Below the pieces are notes generated by a model, which saw only the letters and a list, made by a program, of their open reading frames with translations, searched no databases and was not told the origin of the DNA. Position numbers and translations under genes: made by a program. 64,000 nt of DNA from Xanthomonas sp. SI (GTDB lineage Bacteria; Pseudomonadota; Gammaproteobacteria; Xanthomonadales; Xanthomonadaceae), in the NCBI RefSeq assembly GCF_014236855.1, contig NZ_CP051261.1:3348001-3412000 (forward strand), read 5' to 3'. Of the stretch, positions 7,698 through 17,109 are shown piece by piece. How positions within the stretch are numbered: position 1 is the stretch's first letter; each line of letters begins with the position of its first letter.

Positions 7698-8534
7698 TTA
7701 GCCAGCCGCCAATGCCGGGTTGTCGCGCTTGCGGATGCACAGCCACGGAAAGTGCGGTTGCGGCCGGCGCAGCGCGCGCAGGAAGCGGGCGCGCAAGCTG
7801 CGCGGATCGAACAGCACGCGCAGCGCGATGCCGTCGAGCGCGGCCCAGGTGTGCTGGTGGTACTGGCTGGCCAGTTCCGCGCAGCCCAAGCCGCCGAAGT
7901 AGCGCAAGCTGCGCGCGGCGCTGGCCTGCGCCCGCGCGGCGTCGGCGTAGAACGGACTGTCGATCACGTGCAGTTCGCCGTCGTGCTGCAGCAGGCCGAG
8001 CAGGCGCGCGATCAGCGCGCGCGGGTCGGCGAAATACTGGATGCAGGCCGGCAGCACGACCACATCGAAGCGCTGCGGCGGCAGCGGCAGCGTGTGGATG
8101 TCGCCGGCGACGAAGCTCAGGTGCGGATTGGCGGCGAACACGCGGGCGGCCTGCGCCAGTTCGGTGCGGTTGACGTCGACGCCGCAGACCTCGCGCTGCA
8201 GGCCTTCGGCCAGCCGCTGCGACAGCCAGCCGTTGCCGCAGCCCAGTTCGAGCAGCGGCCCGCTGCCGCCGCGCGCCTGCAGGTGACGCAGCAGGCGCCG
8301 GCACGACTCGGCGCGCACCAGCCACTCGTGGCTGGCGCCCAGCGCCCCGCCGGGATGCGGCAGCGTGCGTACCTGCGCGTCGCTGTAGACGCGGCCTTCC
8401 TGCTGCCGGACCGCCAGGTACTGCCGCTCGAACGGATCGGCGGCGAGCGCCTGCTGTACCAGCACGCCGTCGATCGGCGTCAGCCCGGGAAGCTGTTGCA
8501 GCTGTTCGCGCAGACTGGACGCTGGCGTGCTCAC
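7698..8534 (-). CDS. Class I SAM-dependent methyltransferase
   Basis: The 278-residue protein has a Rossmann methyltransferase core. Motif I is LLELGCGNGWLSQRLAEG (about residues 94-111), the acidic end of beta-2 is VCGVDVN, and FDVVVLPACIQYF is the motif IV region. The roughly 90 N-terminal residues (LTPIDGVLVQQALAAD, FERQYLAVRQQEGRVYS) are not a domain I know, and the C-terminus is basic (RARFLRALRRPQPHF). The substrate is unknown; relatives methylate small molecules or sugars. It starts only 7 bp downstream of the symporter stop, suggesting co-transcription. Confidence 0.8.
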   Translation of the reverse strand: MSTPASSLREQLQQLPGLTPIDGVLVQQALAADPFERQYLAVRQQEGRVYSDAQVRTLPHPGGALGASHEWLVRAESCRRLLRHLQARGGSGPLLELGCGNGWLSQRLAEGLQREVCGVDVNRTELAQAARVFAANPHLSFVAGDIHTLPLPPQRFDVVVLPACIQYFADPRALIARLLGLLQHDGELHVIDSPFYADAARAQASAARSLRYFGGLGCAELASQYHQHTWAALDGIALRVLFDPRSLRARFLRALRRPQPHFPWLCIRKRDNPALAAG

Positions 8535-8541
8535 CGCGGAA

Positions 8542-9882
8542 TCAACGCAGTTGGCCAGACCCGTCGGCCGGCGGATCTTCCAGGCCGACGTTGCTCGACG
8601 CCGCCTCGTACACGCTGCGGTCGAGCAAGCCGGTCTCCTTGGCCACCAGCACCGGCACCAGCATCTGCCCGGTGACGTTGGTCATGGTGCGCATCATGTC
8701 CAGCACGCGGTCGATCGCGTACAGATAGCCGATCACCTCCAGCGGCAGGTTGGCCGCGCTCAGCACCACCGTGGCCATCACCACCGCGGTACCGGGCACG
8801 CCGGCGGTGCCGAAACTGCCCAGCACCGAGGCGATCAGCACCACGAAATACTGGTTGGCGGTCAGCGGCACCCCTGTGTACTGGGCGATGAACACCGCAC
8901 ACAGCGCCGGGAAGATCGCGCCGCAACCGTCCATCTTGATGCTGGCGCCCAGCGGCACCGCGAACGCGGCGTAGTCCTTGTTGACGCCCAGGTTATGGGT
9001 GATCGAGCGCATCGCCACCGGCATCGCGGCGAAACTGGAGGAACTGACGAACGCCACCTGCATGCCCGGCGCGGCGCCGCGGAAGAACTTCCACGGGTTC
9101 AATCCATGCGCCAGCAGCAGTCCGCTGTACACCACCAGGATGTGGATCGCGCAGGCCAGGTACAGCGCCAGCACGAAATTGCCGAACGGCAGCAGCTTCT
9201 CGAAGCCGTAGCTGCCGACCAGCGAGGCGATCAGGCCGAAGGTGCCCAGCGGGGTCATCTCCAGCACGAAGCGGGTGACCTGGATCATGATCTCGCTCAT
9301 CTGCCCGGCGAGCTTGCGCGCCTGCGCCACGCGCTCGCCGAGCTTGACCATCGCAAAGCCGAGCAGGCCGGCGAAGAAGATCACCGGCAGGATCGAGCCG
9401 CGCCCGGCCGCCAGCACCGTCTCGCCGGCCGCGTTGGTCTTGGTGCCGATGCCGGTCAGCGCATAGAACGGATTGGACGGCACCACGTCCAGCAGCACCT
9501 GGATCGGGCTGGGCACGTCGCGCGGCTTCCAGGCGCTGTCCACGCTCAGGCCGAAGTGACCGGCGCCCGGCTGCAGCAGCGTGCCCACGCCCAGGCCGAC
9601 ACCGACCGCCAGCGCGGCGGTGAGCACGAACCACAGGAAGGTGCGCCCACCGAGTTTGGCCACCGATTGCTGGCCGTGCAGCGAGGAGATCGCGTTGATC
9701 ACCGCGAAGAACACCAGCGGCACCGCGATCATCTTGATCAGGGTCACGTACAGGTCGCCGAGCGGCCCGAACCAGGTGTCCGCCGCCGGTCCCATCGCCC
9801 AGCCGGCCAGCGCACCGAGCACGAAGCCGGCCACCACGCGCTGCCAGAACGGAATGCGCAACCAGGCGGTCACCACTTTCAT
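8542..9882 (-). CDS. Dicarboxylate/amino acid:cation symporter (DAACS family)
   Basis: The 446-residue inner-membrane protein has the glutamate-transporter fold. Visible hallmarks are the serine-rich hairpin (AFVSSSSFAAMPVA), the second hairpin region (IKMDGCGAIFPALCAVFIAQ), and SFGTAGVPGTAVVM near the C-terminus. Members such as GltP and DctA bring in glutamate, aspartate or C4-dicarboxylates with protons or sodium. I chose the ATG at 9882 (MKVVTAWLRIPFWQRV), which begins at the conserved part; the longer frame to 9948 adds 22 unlikely residues. It is divergent from the alkaline phosphatase gene. Confidence 0.9.
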   Translation of the reverse strand: MKVVTAWLRIPFWQRVVAGFVLGALAGWAMGPAADTWFGPLGDLYVTLIKMIAVPLVFFAVINAISSLHGQQSVAKLGGRTFLWFVLTAALAVGVGLGVGTLLQPGAGHFGLSVDSAWKPRDVPSPIQVLLDVVPSNPFYALTGIGTKTNAAGETVLAAGRGSILPVIFFAGLLGFAMVKLGERVAQARKLAGQMSEIMIQVTRFVLEMTPLGTFGLIASLVGSYGFEKLLPFGNFVLALYLACAIHILVVYSGLLLAHGLNPWKFFRGAAPGMQVAFVSSSSFAAMPVAMRSITHNLGVNKDYAAFAVPLGASIKMDGCGAIFPALCAVFIAQYTGVPLTANQYFVVLIASVLGSFGTAGVPGTAVVMATVVLSAANLPLEVIGYLYAIDRVLDMMRTMTNVTGQMLVPVLVAKETGLLDRSVYEAASSNVGLEDPPADGSGQLR

Positions 9883-10032
9883 CGATGCTGTCCAGAAAAT
9901 CTCGGGGTCCTGCACCATAGCGCAAGCCGGCGCGGGCGACGACGCCATGGCTGGAAAGGCGCGATGTCATCGGCGTGCATTGTCGCAGCCGGCATAATGC
10001 GCAGGACTTCGTGCCCAGGGGCCGTTCCTCGC

Positions 10033-11742
10033 ATGCGCCATCTCGTTCCCGTTTTCGCCGCCGCTTCCACCCTGCTGCTGGCGGCCTGCGCCAGTGCGCC
10101 GCGCGCGCCTGCCAGCGCCGCCGTCGCGCCCATCGCCGTGCCCGCCGTCGCCCATCCCGGCGGCGAGACGCCGGACTGGTGGTACCGCAGCGGCGCGGCC
10201 AAGGCCGCCAACAACGGCGCGATGCGCGGCAAGGCCAAGAACGTGATCCTGTTCCTCGGCGACGGCATGAGCCTGACCACGGTCGCCGCCGCGCGCATCC
10301 TCGACGGCCAGCGCAAGGGCGCTTCCGGCGAGGAGAACCAGCTGTCGTGGGAAGCGTTCCCGGCCACCGCGCTGAGCAAGACCTACAACACCGACTCGCA
10401 GACGCCCGACTCGGCCGGCACCATGACCTCGATCACCACCGGGGTGAAGACCCACATGGGCGCGATCGGCGTGTCCGCCGGCAAGCGCGAGGCCTGCGCC
10501 GACAGCCTCGGCAAGCAGTTGCTGACCTGGCTGGAACTGGCCGACAGCGCCGGCCTGAACACCGGCATCGTCACCACCACCCGGCTGACCCACGCCACCC
10601 CGGCGGCGACCTACGCGCACACCCCCGAACGCAACTGGGAAAGCGACACCGACCTGCCCGAGAAGGCCGTGGCCGAAGGCTGCCGCGACATCGCCCAGCA
10701 GATGGTCAGCGCGCGCTATGGCCGCGGCCCGCAGGTGATGCTGGCCGGCGGCCGCAGCCAGTTCACCACGGTCGAGCAGCGCGACCCGGAATACGACGAC
10801 AAGGTCGGCCTGCGCCTGGACGGCCGCGACCTGGTCGGCGAATGGCGCCAGCGCCATCCGCAGGGCGCCTACGTGTGGAACCGCGGGCAGCTGGAAGCGG
10901 CGCAGAACGCGCCGGCGCTGCTCGGCCTGTTCGAGCCGGACCACATGCAGTTCGACCACGACCGCGACCAGAGCGCGGCCGGCGACCCGAGCCTGGCCGA
11001 GATGACCCGCGCCGCGATCCGCACCCTGTCGCGCGGCAAGGACGGCTACGTGCTGATGGTCGAAGGCGGCCGCATCGACCATGCCCACCACGCCGGCAAC
11101 GCCTACCGTGCGCTGGACGAAACCATCGCCCTGTCGCAGGCGGTGCAGGCCGCGGCGGAGGCGACCTCGGCCGAGGACACGCTGATCGTCGTCACCGCCG
11201 ACCATTCGCACACGCTCAACTTCGTCGGCTACCCGCAGCGCGGCAACCCGATCCTGGGCAAGGTGCGCGGCACCAGTGGCGAAGACGCCAATACCGGCGA
11301 CCTGGCGCTGGACGGCAACGGCCAGCCGTACGCCACGCTCAGCTACGCCAACGGCCCTGGCTACACCGGCGCCAGCAACCAGCAGCCGGCCGGGATCAAG
11401 ACGTTCCCGCATGCGCCGAGCAGCTTCGAACCGGTCAAGGGCCGCCCCGACCTGACCCATGTGAACACCGAAAGCCCGGATTTCATGCAGGAAGCGTTGG
11501 TACCGACCAAGGCCGAAACCCATGGCGGCGACGACGTCGGCATCTGGGCGCGCGGCCCCGGCAGCGACGCGTTCCGCGGCAGCCTGGAAGAGAACGTGAT
11601 CTACCACGTGATCGTGCAGGCCACGCCGAAGCTGCGCGGCCGCCTGTGCCAGGCCGGCACCTGCAATGGCGACGGCGTGCCGGTGCAGTTGCCGAAGCCG
11701 GACGCGTTCGTGGCCGAGGCTGCGAGCGCCACCGCGAAATGA
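10033..11742 (+). CDS. Alkaline phosphatase, PhoA-type, lipoprotein
   Basis: The 569-residue protein has a lipoprotein signal (LLLAACAS, Cys19) and the alkaline phosphatase superfamily fold. Metal and catalytic residues are visible: Asp77 in ILFLGDGMS, nucleophile Ser127 in TPDSAGTMTS, the Asp-His-x-His cluster in EGGRIDHAHHAGN (about 344-356), TADHSHT (about residue 390) and the late His in KAETHGGDDV. It should release phosphate from monoesters in the periplasm. It is longer than E. coli PhoA (471), with an insert of about 70 residues around YATLSYANGPGYTG. Its stop overlaps the next gene as ATGA. Confidence 0.9.
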   Translation: MRHLVPVFAAASTLLLAACASAPRAPASAAVAPIAVPAVAHPGGETPDWWYRSGAAKAANNGAMRGKAKNVILFLGDGMSLTTVAAARILDGQRKGASGEENQLSWEAFPATALSKTYNTDSQTPDSAGTMTSITTGVKTHMGAIGVSAGKREACADSLGKQLLTWLELADSAGLNTGIVTTTRLTHATPAATYAHTPERNWESDTDLPEKAVAEGCRDIAQQMVSARYGRGPQVMLAGGRSQFTTVEQRDPEYDDKVGLRLDGRDLVGEWRQRHPQGAYVWNRGQLEAAQNAPALLGLFEPDHMQFDHDRDQSAAGDPSLAEMTRAAIRTLSRGKDGYVLMVEGGRIDHAHHAGNAYRALDETIALSQAVQAAAEATSAEDTLIVVTADHSHTLNFVGYPQRGNPILGKVRGTSGEDANTGDLALDGNGQPYATLSYANGPGYTGASNQQPAGIKTFPHAPSSFEPVKGRPDLTHVNTESPDFMQEALVPTKAETHGGDDVGIWARGPGSDAFRGSLEENVIYHVIVQATPKLRGRLCQAGTCNGDGVPVQLPKPDAFVAEAASATAK

Positions 11743-12305
11743 GATTGGCGCGGCAGCGGTACACGCCGATGGCAAGGCGACGGGCAGCGGCGCTGGTGGC
11801 GCTGGCCGCGCTCGCGGCGGCGCCAGCGGCCTGGGCACAGGCGGACAGCGCGTGCCGGATCGCCGATCCGAACTCCGACCGCGCCATCGTGCCCGGCTGC
11901 AGCGTCGCAGCCGATGGGCGCCTGCGGCTTGCGCCGCAGACGGCGCAGCGCTTGCAGTTCGACGCCGATGGGCTTTCTGTGCTGACCGTGGGCGACCAGT
12001 TCTACTACGTGCGCGCCGACGGCAGCAGCCTGCCGGTGATCCTGTGGGACAACGGCCCGGACTATTTCGCCGAAGGCCTCACCCGTGGCATCTTCCATGG
12101 CCGCATCGGCTTCTACGACCGGCAACTGCGCGAAGTGATCCCGCCGGTCCACGATTTCGCCTGGCCGTTCGAGAACGGCGTGGCCCGGGTCTGCGACGGC
12201 TGCCGGCGCGGCACGCCCGATGGCGACGGGCATACGCCGATGCAGGGCGGACGCTGGTACGCCATCGACCGCAACAACCGCGAAGTGCCCGAACCGCAGC
12301 CCTGA
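11739..12305 (+). CDS. Exported WG-repeat-like protein coupled to alkaline phosphatase
   Basis: The 188-residue protein starts at the ATG overlapping the phosphatase stop. It has a signal sequence with hydrophobic core and a probable cut after AAWAQA (about residue 36). An alternative ATG at 11769 still leaves a normal signal peptide. The mature part carries short units (GRIGFYDRQLREVIPPVHDFAWPF, then GRWYAIDRNNREVPEPQP) that look like WG/KWG repeats, a beta-rich module of unknown function. Two Cys in VCDGC may form a disulfide. The four-base overlap implies co-translation and perhaps a periplasmic partnership with the phosphatase. Confidence 0.72.
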   Translation: MRLARQRYTPMARRRAAALVALAALAAAPAAWAQADSACRIADPNSDRAIVPGCSVAADGRLRLAPQTAQRLQFDADGLSVLTVGDQFYYVRADGSSLPVILWDNGPDYFAEGLTRGIFHGRIGFYDRQLREVIPPVHDFAWPFENGVARVCDGCRRGTPDGDGHTPMQGGRWYAIDRNNREVPEPQP

Positions 12306-12487
12306 GCGCGGGCACGATGGGGTCGACAGCGTCGACCTGACGAAAACATGGCAAGCAGAACAGCGCCCTCTCTCCCCTGGGCGCAGCGCACGGCTTGCGC
12401 GCCGCTGGCGTGTGCCGGGACGCGATCGCGCCGTCCTCTGGCCGCACCCCGCTTCGCGGCCGCGTCGCCAGCCTCTAAAGTGACGCG

Positions 12488-13834
12488 ATGAGCCGCCGTT
12501 CCGATCCCGCCCCACACTGCCCCGTGAGCGTCGCCCTGCCCGATCCGGCGCCGGCCGCGGTCTTGGTCGGGCTCAGCGGCGGGCTGGATTCCAGCGTGCT
12601 GCTGCACGCGCTGGCGCAGCAGCCGCAGTACCGCCGCGGCGGGCTGCGCGCAGTGCACGTGCACCACGGCCTGCATGCCGACGCCGATGCATGGGCCGAG
12701 CACTGCGCCGCGTGCTGCGCTGCCCTGGCGATCCCGCTGCAGGTGCTGCGCGTGCAGGTGCCGCGCGACAGCGGCCACGGCCTGGAGGCGGCGGCGCGGC
12801 AGGCGCGGCGCGCGGCCTTCGCCCAGGTGCTGGGCGAAGACGAGTGGCTGGCGTTGGCGCAGCACCGCGACGACCAGGCCGAGACCTTCCTGCTGCGCGC
12901 GCTGCGCGCGTCCGGTCCGGACGGGCTGGCGGCGATGCAGCCGCTGCGCAGCTTCGCCCACGGCATGTTGTGGCGTCCGTTGCTGGCCTTGCCGCGCAGC
13001 GAATTGCAGGGCTATGCGCAGCGGCACGCATTGCGCTGGATCGAAGACCCGAGCAATACCGACCCCGGCTTCGACCGCAACTTCCTGCGCCTGCAGGTGT
13101 TGCCGCTGCTGCGCCAGCGCTGGGCGCATGCCGATGCCGCGCTGGCGCGCAGCGCGCAGCTGTGCGGCGAGGCCGGCGCATTGCTGGACGACGGCGACCA
13201 GGCTGCGCTCGATGCGCTGCGCGACGACGACGCTGCGCCGCTGTCGCTGCCGCGCCTGCGCGCGCTGCCGGCGCCGCGCCGCGCGCGGGTGCTGCGGCGC
13301 TGGGTCGCGCAAGCGGGCCTGCCGCCGCTGCCGGCGGCCGGCGTGGTGACGATCGAGCGCACGCTGCTGCACGCGCGTGCCGACGCCGCCGCACAGTTCG
13401 CCTGGCATGGCGCGACGCTGCGCGGCTGGCGCGAGGCGCTGTACGCCGAGCGCGATCCGCCGCCGCTGCCCGCCGACTGGCAGGCGCAGTGGGACGGCCG
13501 CGCACCGCTGGGTCTGCCAGACGGCCGCTGCCTGCGGCTGTGCGCCGACACGCCGCTGGCGTTCGACGCCCCGCTGTTGGTGCGCTTGCGCCAGGGCGGC
13601 GAACGCATCCTGTTGCCCGGGCGCGTCCACTCGCAGGCGCTCAAGCAGGTGTTGCAGGAACGCGCCGTGCCGCCCTGGCAGCGCGCGCGCCTGCCGCTGC
13701 TGTTCGACGCCGAGCGCCTGCTCGCCGCCGGCGACCGGATCGTCGCCGCGCCGCTGCACGCCTGGCTGCAGGCGCGGCACGCGCAGTTGGCGCTCGACAA
13801 CGCCACCACACCATCGTCACCCGCCTCGCATTGA
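12488..13834 (+). CDS. tilS: tRNA(Ile)-lysidine synthetase
   Basis: The 448-residue enzyme attaches lysine to C34 of the CAU-anticodon tRNA-Ile, using ATP, so that the tRNA reads AUA. The PP-loop SGGLDSS is at residues 30-36, followed by the family motifs [14 protein letters not shown] and [17 protein letters not shown], and [16 protein letters not shown] further on. The C-terminal substrate domain (about 350-440) includes [14 protein letters not shown] and [12 protein letters not shown]. Length compares with 432 in E. coli. It is the first gene of a plus-strand run with xseB and ispA. The 182 bp upstream show no clear promoter to me. Confidence 0.93.
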   Translation: MSRRSDPAPHCPVSVALPDPAPAAVLVGLSGGLDSSVLLHALAQQPQYRRGGLRAVHVHHGLHADADAWAEHCAACCAALAIPLQVLRVQVPRDSGHGLEAAARQARRAAFAQVLGEDEWLALAQHRDDQAETFLLRALRASGPDGLAAMQPLRSFAHGMLWRPLLALPRSELQGYAQRHALRWIEDPSNTDPGFDRNFLRLQVLPLLRQRWAHADAALARSAQLCGEAGALLDDGDQAALDALRDDDAAPLSLPRLRALPAPRRARVLRRWVAQAGLPPLPAAGVVTIERTLLHARADAAAQFAWHGATLRGWREALYAERDPPPLPADWQAQWDGRAPLGLPDGRCLRLCADTPLAFDAPLLVRLRQGGERILLPGRVHSQALKQVLQERAVPPWQRARLPLLFDAERLLAAGDRIVAAPLHAWLQARHAQLALDNATTPSSPASH

Positions 13835-13865
13835 CCCTGCCGCCGACGCCGCGCACACTTCCGCG

Positions 13866-14129
13866 ATGCCCAAGAAGTCATTAGAAGAAGCGTCCCCGGT
13901 CGCCCGCTTCGAGCAATCGCTCGAGGAACTGGAAGTGCTGGTGGAGAAGATGGAAACCGGCGACCTGAGCCTGGAGCAGTCGCTGAGCGCCTACGAGCGC
14001 GGCGTCGGCCTGTACCGGCAGTGCCAGCAGGCGCTGGAACAGGCCGAACTGCGCGTGCGCCTGCTCAGCGATCCGGAGCAGCCGGACAGCGCCGAGCCGT
14101 TCGATCCCGCCCCGCTCCATGGCGGCTGA
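13866..14129 (+). CDS. xseB: Exodeoxyribonuclease VII small subunit
   Basis: The 87-residue protein matches the small helical subunit of exonuclease [29 protein letters not shown]...[19 protein letters not shown] is almost the whole family signature. With XseA it degrades single-stranded DNA in the cytosol; xseA is not in this window. Its 3' end overlaps ispA by 11 bases, the usual xseB-ispA linkage. The start ([10 protein letters not shown]) is 31 bp after the tilS stop. Confidence 0.95.
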   Translation: MPKKSLEEASPVARFEQSLEELEVLVEKMETGDLSLEQSLSAYERGVGLYRQCQQALEQAELRVRLLSDPEQPDSAEPFDPAPLHGG

Positions 14130-15000
14130 CGCCGCGTTCGCGCGCTGGCGCCAGCGCGTGGAAGCCGGCCTGGATGCGCAGTTGCCCAGCGCCGCGGCCG
14201 CGCCGCAGCGCCTGCACGCGGCGATGCGCCACGCCACCCTCGGCGGCGGCAAGCGCATGCGTCCGCTGCTGGTCTACGCCACCGGCGCGCTGTTCGAGGC
14301 CGACGAAACCCGACTGGATGCGCCGGCGCTGGCGGTGGAACTGATCCACGCCTATTCGCTGGTCCACGACGACCTGCCGGCGATGGATGACGACGCCTTG
14401 CGCCGCGGCCGTCCCACCGTGCACATCGCCTTCGACGAGGCCACCGCGATCCTGGCCGGCGATGCGCTGCAGAGCCTGGCCTTCGCCCTGCTAGCCGGCG
14501 CCGACGGCACCGATGCGGCGTTGCGCGTGCGCTGGCTGCAGACCCTGGCCGACGCGGCCGGCGCGGCCGGCATGTGCGGCGGCCAAGCGCTGGACATCGA
14601 CGCAACCGGCGCGGTGCAGCCACTGGCCGACCTGCAGCGCATGCATGCGTTGAAGACCGGCGCGCTGATCCGCGCCAGCGTGCGCCTGGGCGCGCTCGGC
14701 GGCGGCGCCGACGCGGCCGCGCTCGCGCAGCTGGATACCTTCGCCAGCGCGCTGGGCCTGGCGTTCCAGGTACGCGACGACATCCTCGATATCGAGGCCA
14801 GCTCCGAACAGCTCGGCAAGACCGCCGGCAAGGACGCAGCGCAGGCCAAGTCCACCTACCCGGCGCTGCTCGGCATGGATGGCGCCAAGGCCAAGCTCGC
14901 CGAACTGGCGGCGACGATGCGCGACAGCCTGCACGGCCACGGCGCCCGCGCCGACACGCTGGCAGCGCTGGCGCGGCTGGCGGTGGATCGCTCGCACTGA
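14119..15000 (+). CDS. ispA: Farnesyl diphosphate synthase (polyprenyl synthetase)
   Basis: The 293-residue enzyme condenses IPP with DMAPP and GPP to make farnesyl diphosphate for quinone and bactoprenol synthesis. Both Asp-rich motifs are present: DDLPAMDDD at residues 84-92 and DDILD at 220-224, along with GGGKRMRP at 42-49. The short-chain first motif with two residues between its Asp groups (DDxxxxD) is typical of bacterial FPP synthases. Length agrees with E. coli IspA (299). Its start overlaps xseB. In many gammaproteobacteria dxs follows; here a repeat region and an opposed GH39 gene do. Confidence 0.93.
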   Translation: MAADAAFARWRQRVEAGLDAQLPSAAAAPQRLHAAMRHATLGGGKRMRPLLVYATGALFEADETRLDAPALAVELIHAYSLVHDDLPAMDDDALRRGRPTVHIAFDEATAILAGDALQSLAFALLAGADGTDAALRVRWLQTLADAAGAAGMCGGQALDIDATGAVQPLADLQRMHALKTGALIRASVRLGALGGGADAAALAQLDTFASALGLAFQVRDDILDIEASSEQLGKTAGKDAAQAKSTYPALLGMDGAKAKLAELAATMRDSLHGHGARADTLAALARLAVDRSH

Positions 15001-15030
15001 CGCGACCCAGCCGCCGCCCCTGTACGCCCC

Positions 15031-15249
15031 TGTAGGAGCGGCTTCAGCCGCGACAGAGGCAGCAGCAGGATCGGATAGATTCGGTGCCTTCGGGCTGCAG
15101 ATTCATGTGGGAGCGACTTCAGTCGCGACGGGCTCCACCGGTAACTCTCCCGAGAGACTAGGCGCTGACACTTTGTAGGAGCGGCTTCAGCCGCGACCGG
15201 ATCTGTCCTACGCAGGAACGACCCGGTCGCGGCTGAAGCCGCTCCTACA
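15031..15249. repeat. Cluster of GTAGGAGCGGCTTCAGCCG repeats ending in a perfect inverted pair
   Basis: Three direct copies begin at 15031, 15106 (diverged) and 15174, and an inverted copy ends at 15249. The copy at 15174-15200 and the inverted one at 15223-15249 are perfect complements over 27 bases with a 22-base spacer, so they can form a long hairpin between the converging ispA and GH39 genes. Each copy also has a small internal palindrome (CGGCTTCAGCCG). The rest of this roughly 290-bp gap is featureless. Confidence 0.85.
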
Positions 15250-15290
15250 GGTTCCAGGCGCGCCCTGCTAATTAGCGCAAAACTCGCGCG

Positions 15291-16844
15291 CTAGCGCGGA
15301 CGCAGCTCCACCAGCACCACATCGTTGGCGCGCATCGCAACATCCACTTGCGCGCTGCCGTCCTTGCCCACGCGCACGCGGCGCAGTTCCGGCTTATCGG
15401 TCGTCCGCTCCTGCAACTGCCGCAGCTGCTGCGCGCTCAGCGCCTTCGGCGATCCCATGCGCAGATACGCGCTGTACGCATCGTTGGCATCGAAACCGGT
15501 GCGGCGGATCGCCAGCGCATACGTGCCCGGTGCCAGTCCACGCAACTGCAGGCGCAGCGGTGCGGTTGCGGCCGCCGGCAGCACCTGGGTGAAGTACGGG
15601 CGGTTGCTCTTGTCCTGCTGCGGCGTCACGAAGTCCCAGGCCAGCAGTTTCAGCACGCCGCCGTCGTAGGTCGCATAGCTCTGCGCATCGGCGTTGCGCA
15701 ACTGCCGCTCGCCCAGCGCGTTGAGGTACTTGTAGGCGAAGTACGCCGGCTTGCGGATGCCCTGCGGATTGAGCAGGCCGAAGCCGCCCTGGAACGACGC
15801 GGTCGGCGGGCCCGGCTCCTCGAACAGGTCGCTGTAGGTCCAGTAGCTCATGCCCTGCACCACCCCTTCGACGGCCTTGAGCTTGCTCAGGATGTAGGCC
15901 GCGCCGAGGTAGGCGTCGTGCACCGGATCGCGCGGCGTGTAGCTGGTGCTCCACTCGGTGAAGTACAGCGGCAATCCCGGCATCGCCGAGGCCTGGATCT
16001 GTTCGCGCACGCGGCGCACGTCGCCGACGATCGCATCGGGCGATGGCGACAGCTTGGTGTCGCTCTCGCCCTTCTCGTCGAGGAAGCCGCCGTCCACGCC
16101 ATAGGTGTGGGTGGTGATGAAATCCGGCGGCGTGCCGGCGGCATGCGCGTGCGCGATGAATTCCGGCACCCAGGCCGCGCCCGCGGTCGACGGCCCGCCG
16201 ACCTTGAGTTGCGGGTCGATGCGCTTGATCGTCTTCGCCGTCGCGTCGTACAGCGCGAAGTACGCGGGCTGGTCGGCGCCTTCCCAGAAGCCGGCCAGAT
16301 TCGGCTCGTTCCAGACCTCGAAGTACCAGCGGCGCACTTCCTCCTCGCCGTAACGCTGGCGCGCATGGCGCACGAATGCATCCACCATCGCGCTCCACTT
16401 GTCCAGCTTCGGATGCGAGGTGTTGCCCTTCCAGTAGAAGATCTGCTGATCGGAACGCTTCATCGCCTCCGGGGTGAAACCGAGTTCGACGAAAGGACGG
16501 ATGCCCATGCCGAGCATGCGATCGTAGAGCTGGTCGATCCTGCTCCAGTCGTAGACCGGACGCCCATCGACCTCACGGTAGGTACCGAGCACGTCGTGGA
16601 AGATCGCGTGGAAGCGCAGATAGCGGAAACCCAATTCGTCCCGGGCGGTGCGCAGCTGCGCCAGGCTGTCTTCGCGCAGCAGCGTGCCCGGATAGTCCGA
16701 GCCCACCGACAGGTCGTAGAAGCGATCGCGCGGCGCAGTCGGCCCCTGCACGTCCAGCACGATCGCGCGGACCGCAGGCTGCGCCGCGGCAACCGCTGTC
16801 AGCGAACCCAATGCAGCCGCCAGCAACAGCCGTAGCACTCCCAT
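15291..16844 (-). CDS. Exported glycoside hydrolase, GH39-like (beta-xylosidase-type)
   Basis: The 517-residue protein has a signal peptide (hydrophobic residues about 4-21, AVAAA) and a TIM-barrel glycosidase domain. The predicted acid/base is Glu180 in FEVWNEPN, and the nucleophile is Glu297 in LPLYFTEWST. FRYLRFHAIF and DFITTHTYG are typical of clan GH-A, family 39. After about residue 400 a beta-rich C-terminal part follows. It probably trims xylan or related plant cell-wall oligosaccharides in the periplasm or outside. I chose ATG 16844, preceded by GAGAGGGG; upstream in-frame sequence has no protein-like features. Confidence 0.85.
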   Translation of the reverse strand: MGVLRLLLAAALGSLTAVAAAQPAVRAIVLDVQGPTAPRDRFYDLSVGSDYPGTLLREDSLAQLRTARDELGFRYLRFHAIFHDVLGTYREVDGRPVYDWSRIDQLYDRMLGMGIRPFVELGFTPEAMKRSDQQIFYWKGNTSHPKLDKWSAMVDAFVRHARQRYGEEEVRRWYFEVWNEPNLAGFWEGADQPAYFALYDATAKTIKRIDPQLKVGGPSTAGAAWVPEFIAHAHAAGTPPDFITTHTYGVDGGFLDEKGESDTKLSPSPDAIVGDVRRVREQIQASAMPGLPLYFTEWSTSYTPRDPVHDAYLGAAYILSKLKAVEGVVQGMSYWTYSDLFEEPGPPTASFQGGFGLLNPQGIRKPAYFAYKYLNALGERQLRNADAQSYATYDGGVLKLLAWDFVTPQQDKSNRPYFTQVLPAAATAPLRLQLRGLAPGTYALAIRRTGFDANDAYSAYLRMGSPKALSAQQLRQLQERTTDKPELRRVRVGKDGSAQVDVAMRANDVVLVELRPR

Positions 16845-17109
16845 GACATCCCCTCTCCCAAGGCGCGAACGCCCGACTCTAGCATCGGCATGCGCACCGG
16901 CGAACGCGCGCTGCGAGACGACATGCGTGCTTCCATCGCAGCGAATCGATGCAGCGCTGTCTTCGCACGAACGTCGTTTGTGGGACTGATCGCCCGGTTC
17001 GCTGGACGGAATCGCAGACAAACGCGCAAACGCCGGTTGCGCGCGGATCGTCGGGCTAGTTTGCATACGCCCTCGCATGGGCACCCTCTTTTCGACGGAG
17101 AAAGCCTGC
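16845..17109. promoter_or_regulatory. Divergent control region between GH39 and M35 genes
   Basis: These 265 bases separate two divergent genes for exported hydrolases, so promoters for both must lie here. I see no gene and no strong operator symmetry. A TTGCGC near 17037 and CATACG near 17061 could be a weak promoter for the peptidase gene. Confidence 0.35.

Noticed and set aside
8527..10032. N-terminal extension of the alkaline phosphatase by 500 codons
   Set aside because: It reads antisense through the symporter gene. The lipoprotein signal at 10033 marks the true start.
9967..11838. A 623-codon open frame antisense to the alkaline phosphatase
   Set aside because: Shadow of a high-GC gene; no signal or domain, while the plus strand has all catalytic residues of PhoA.
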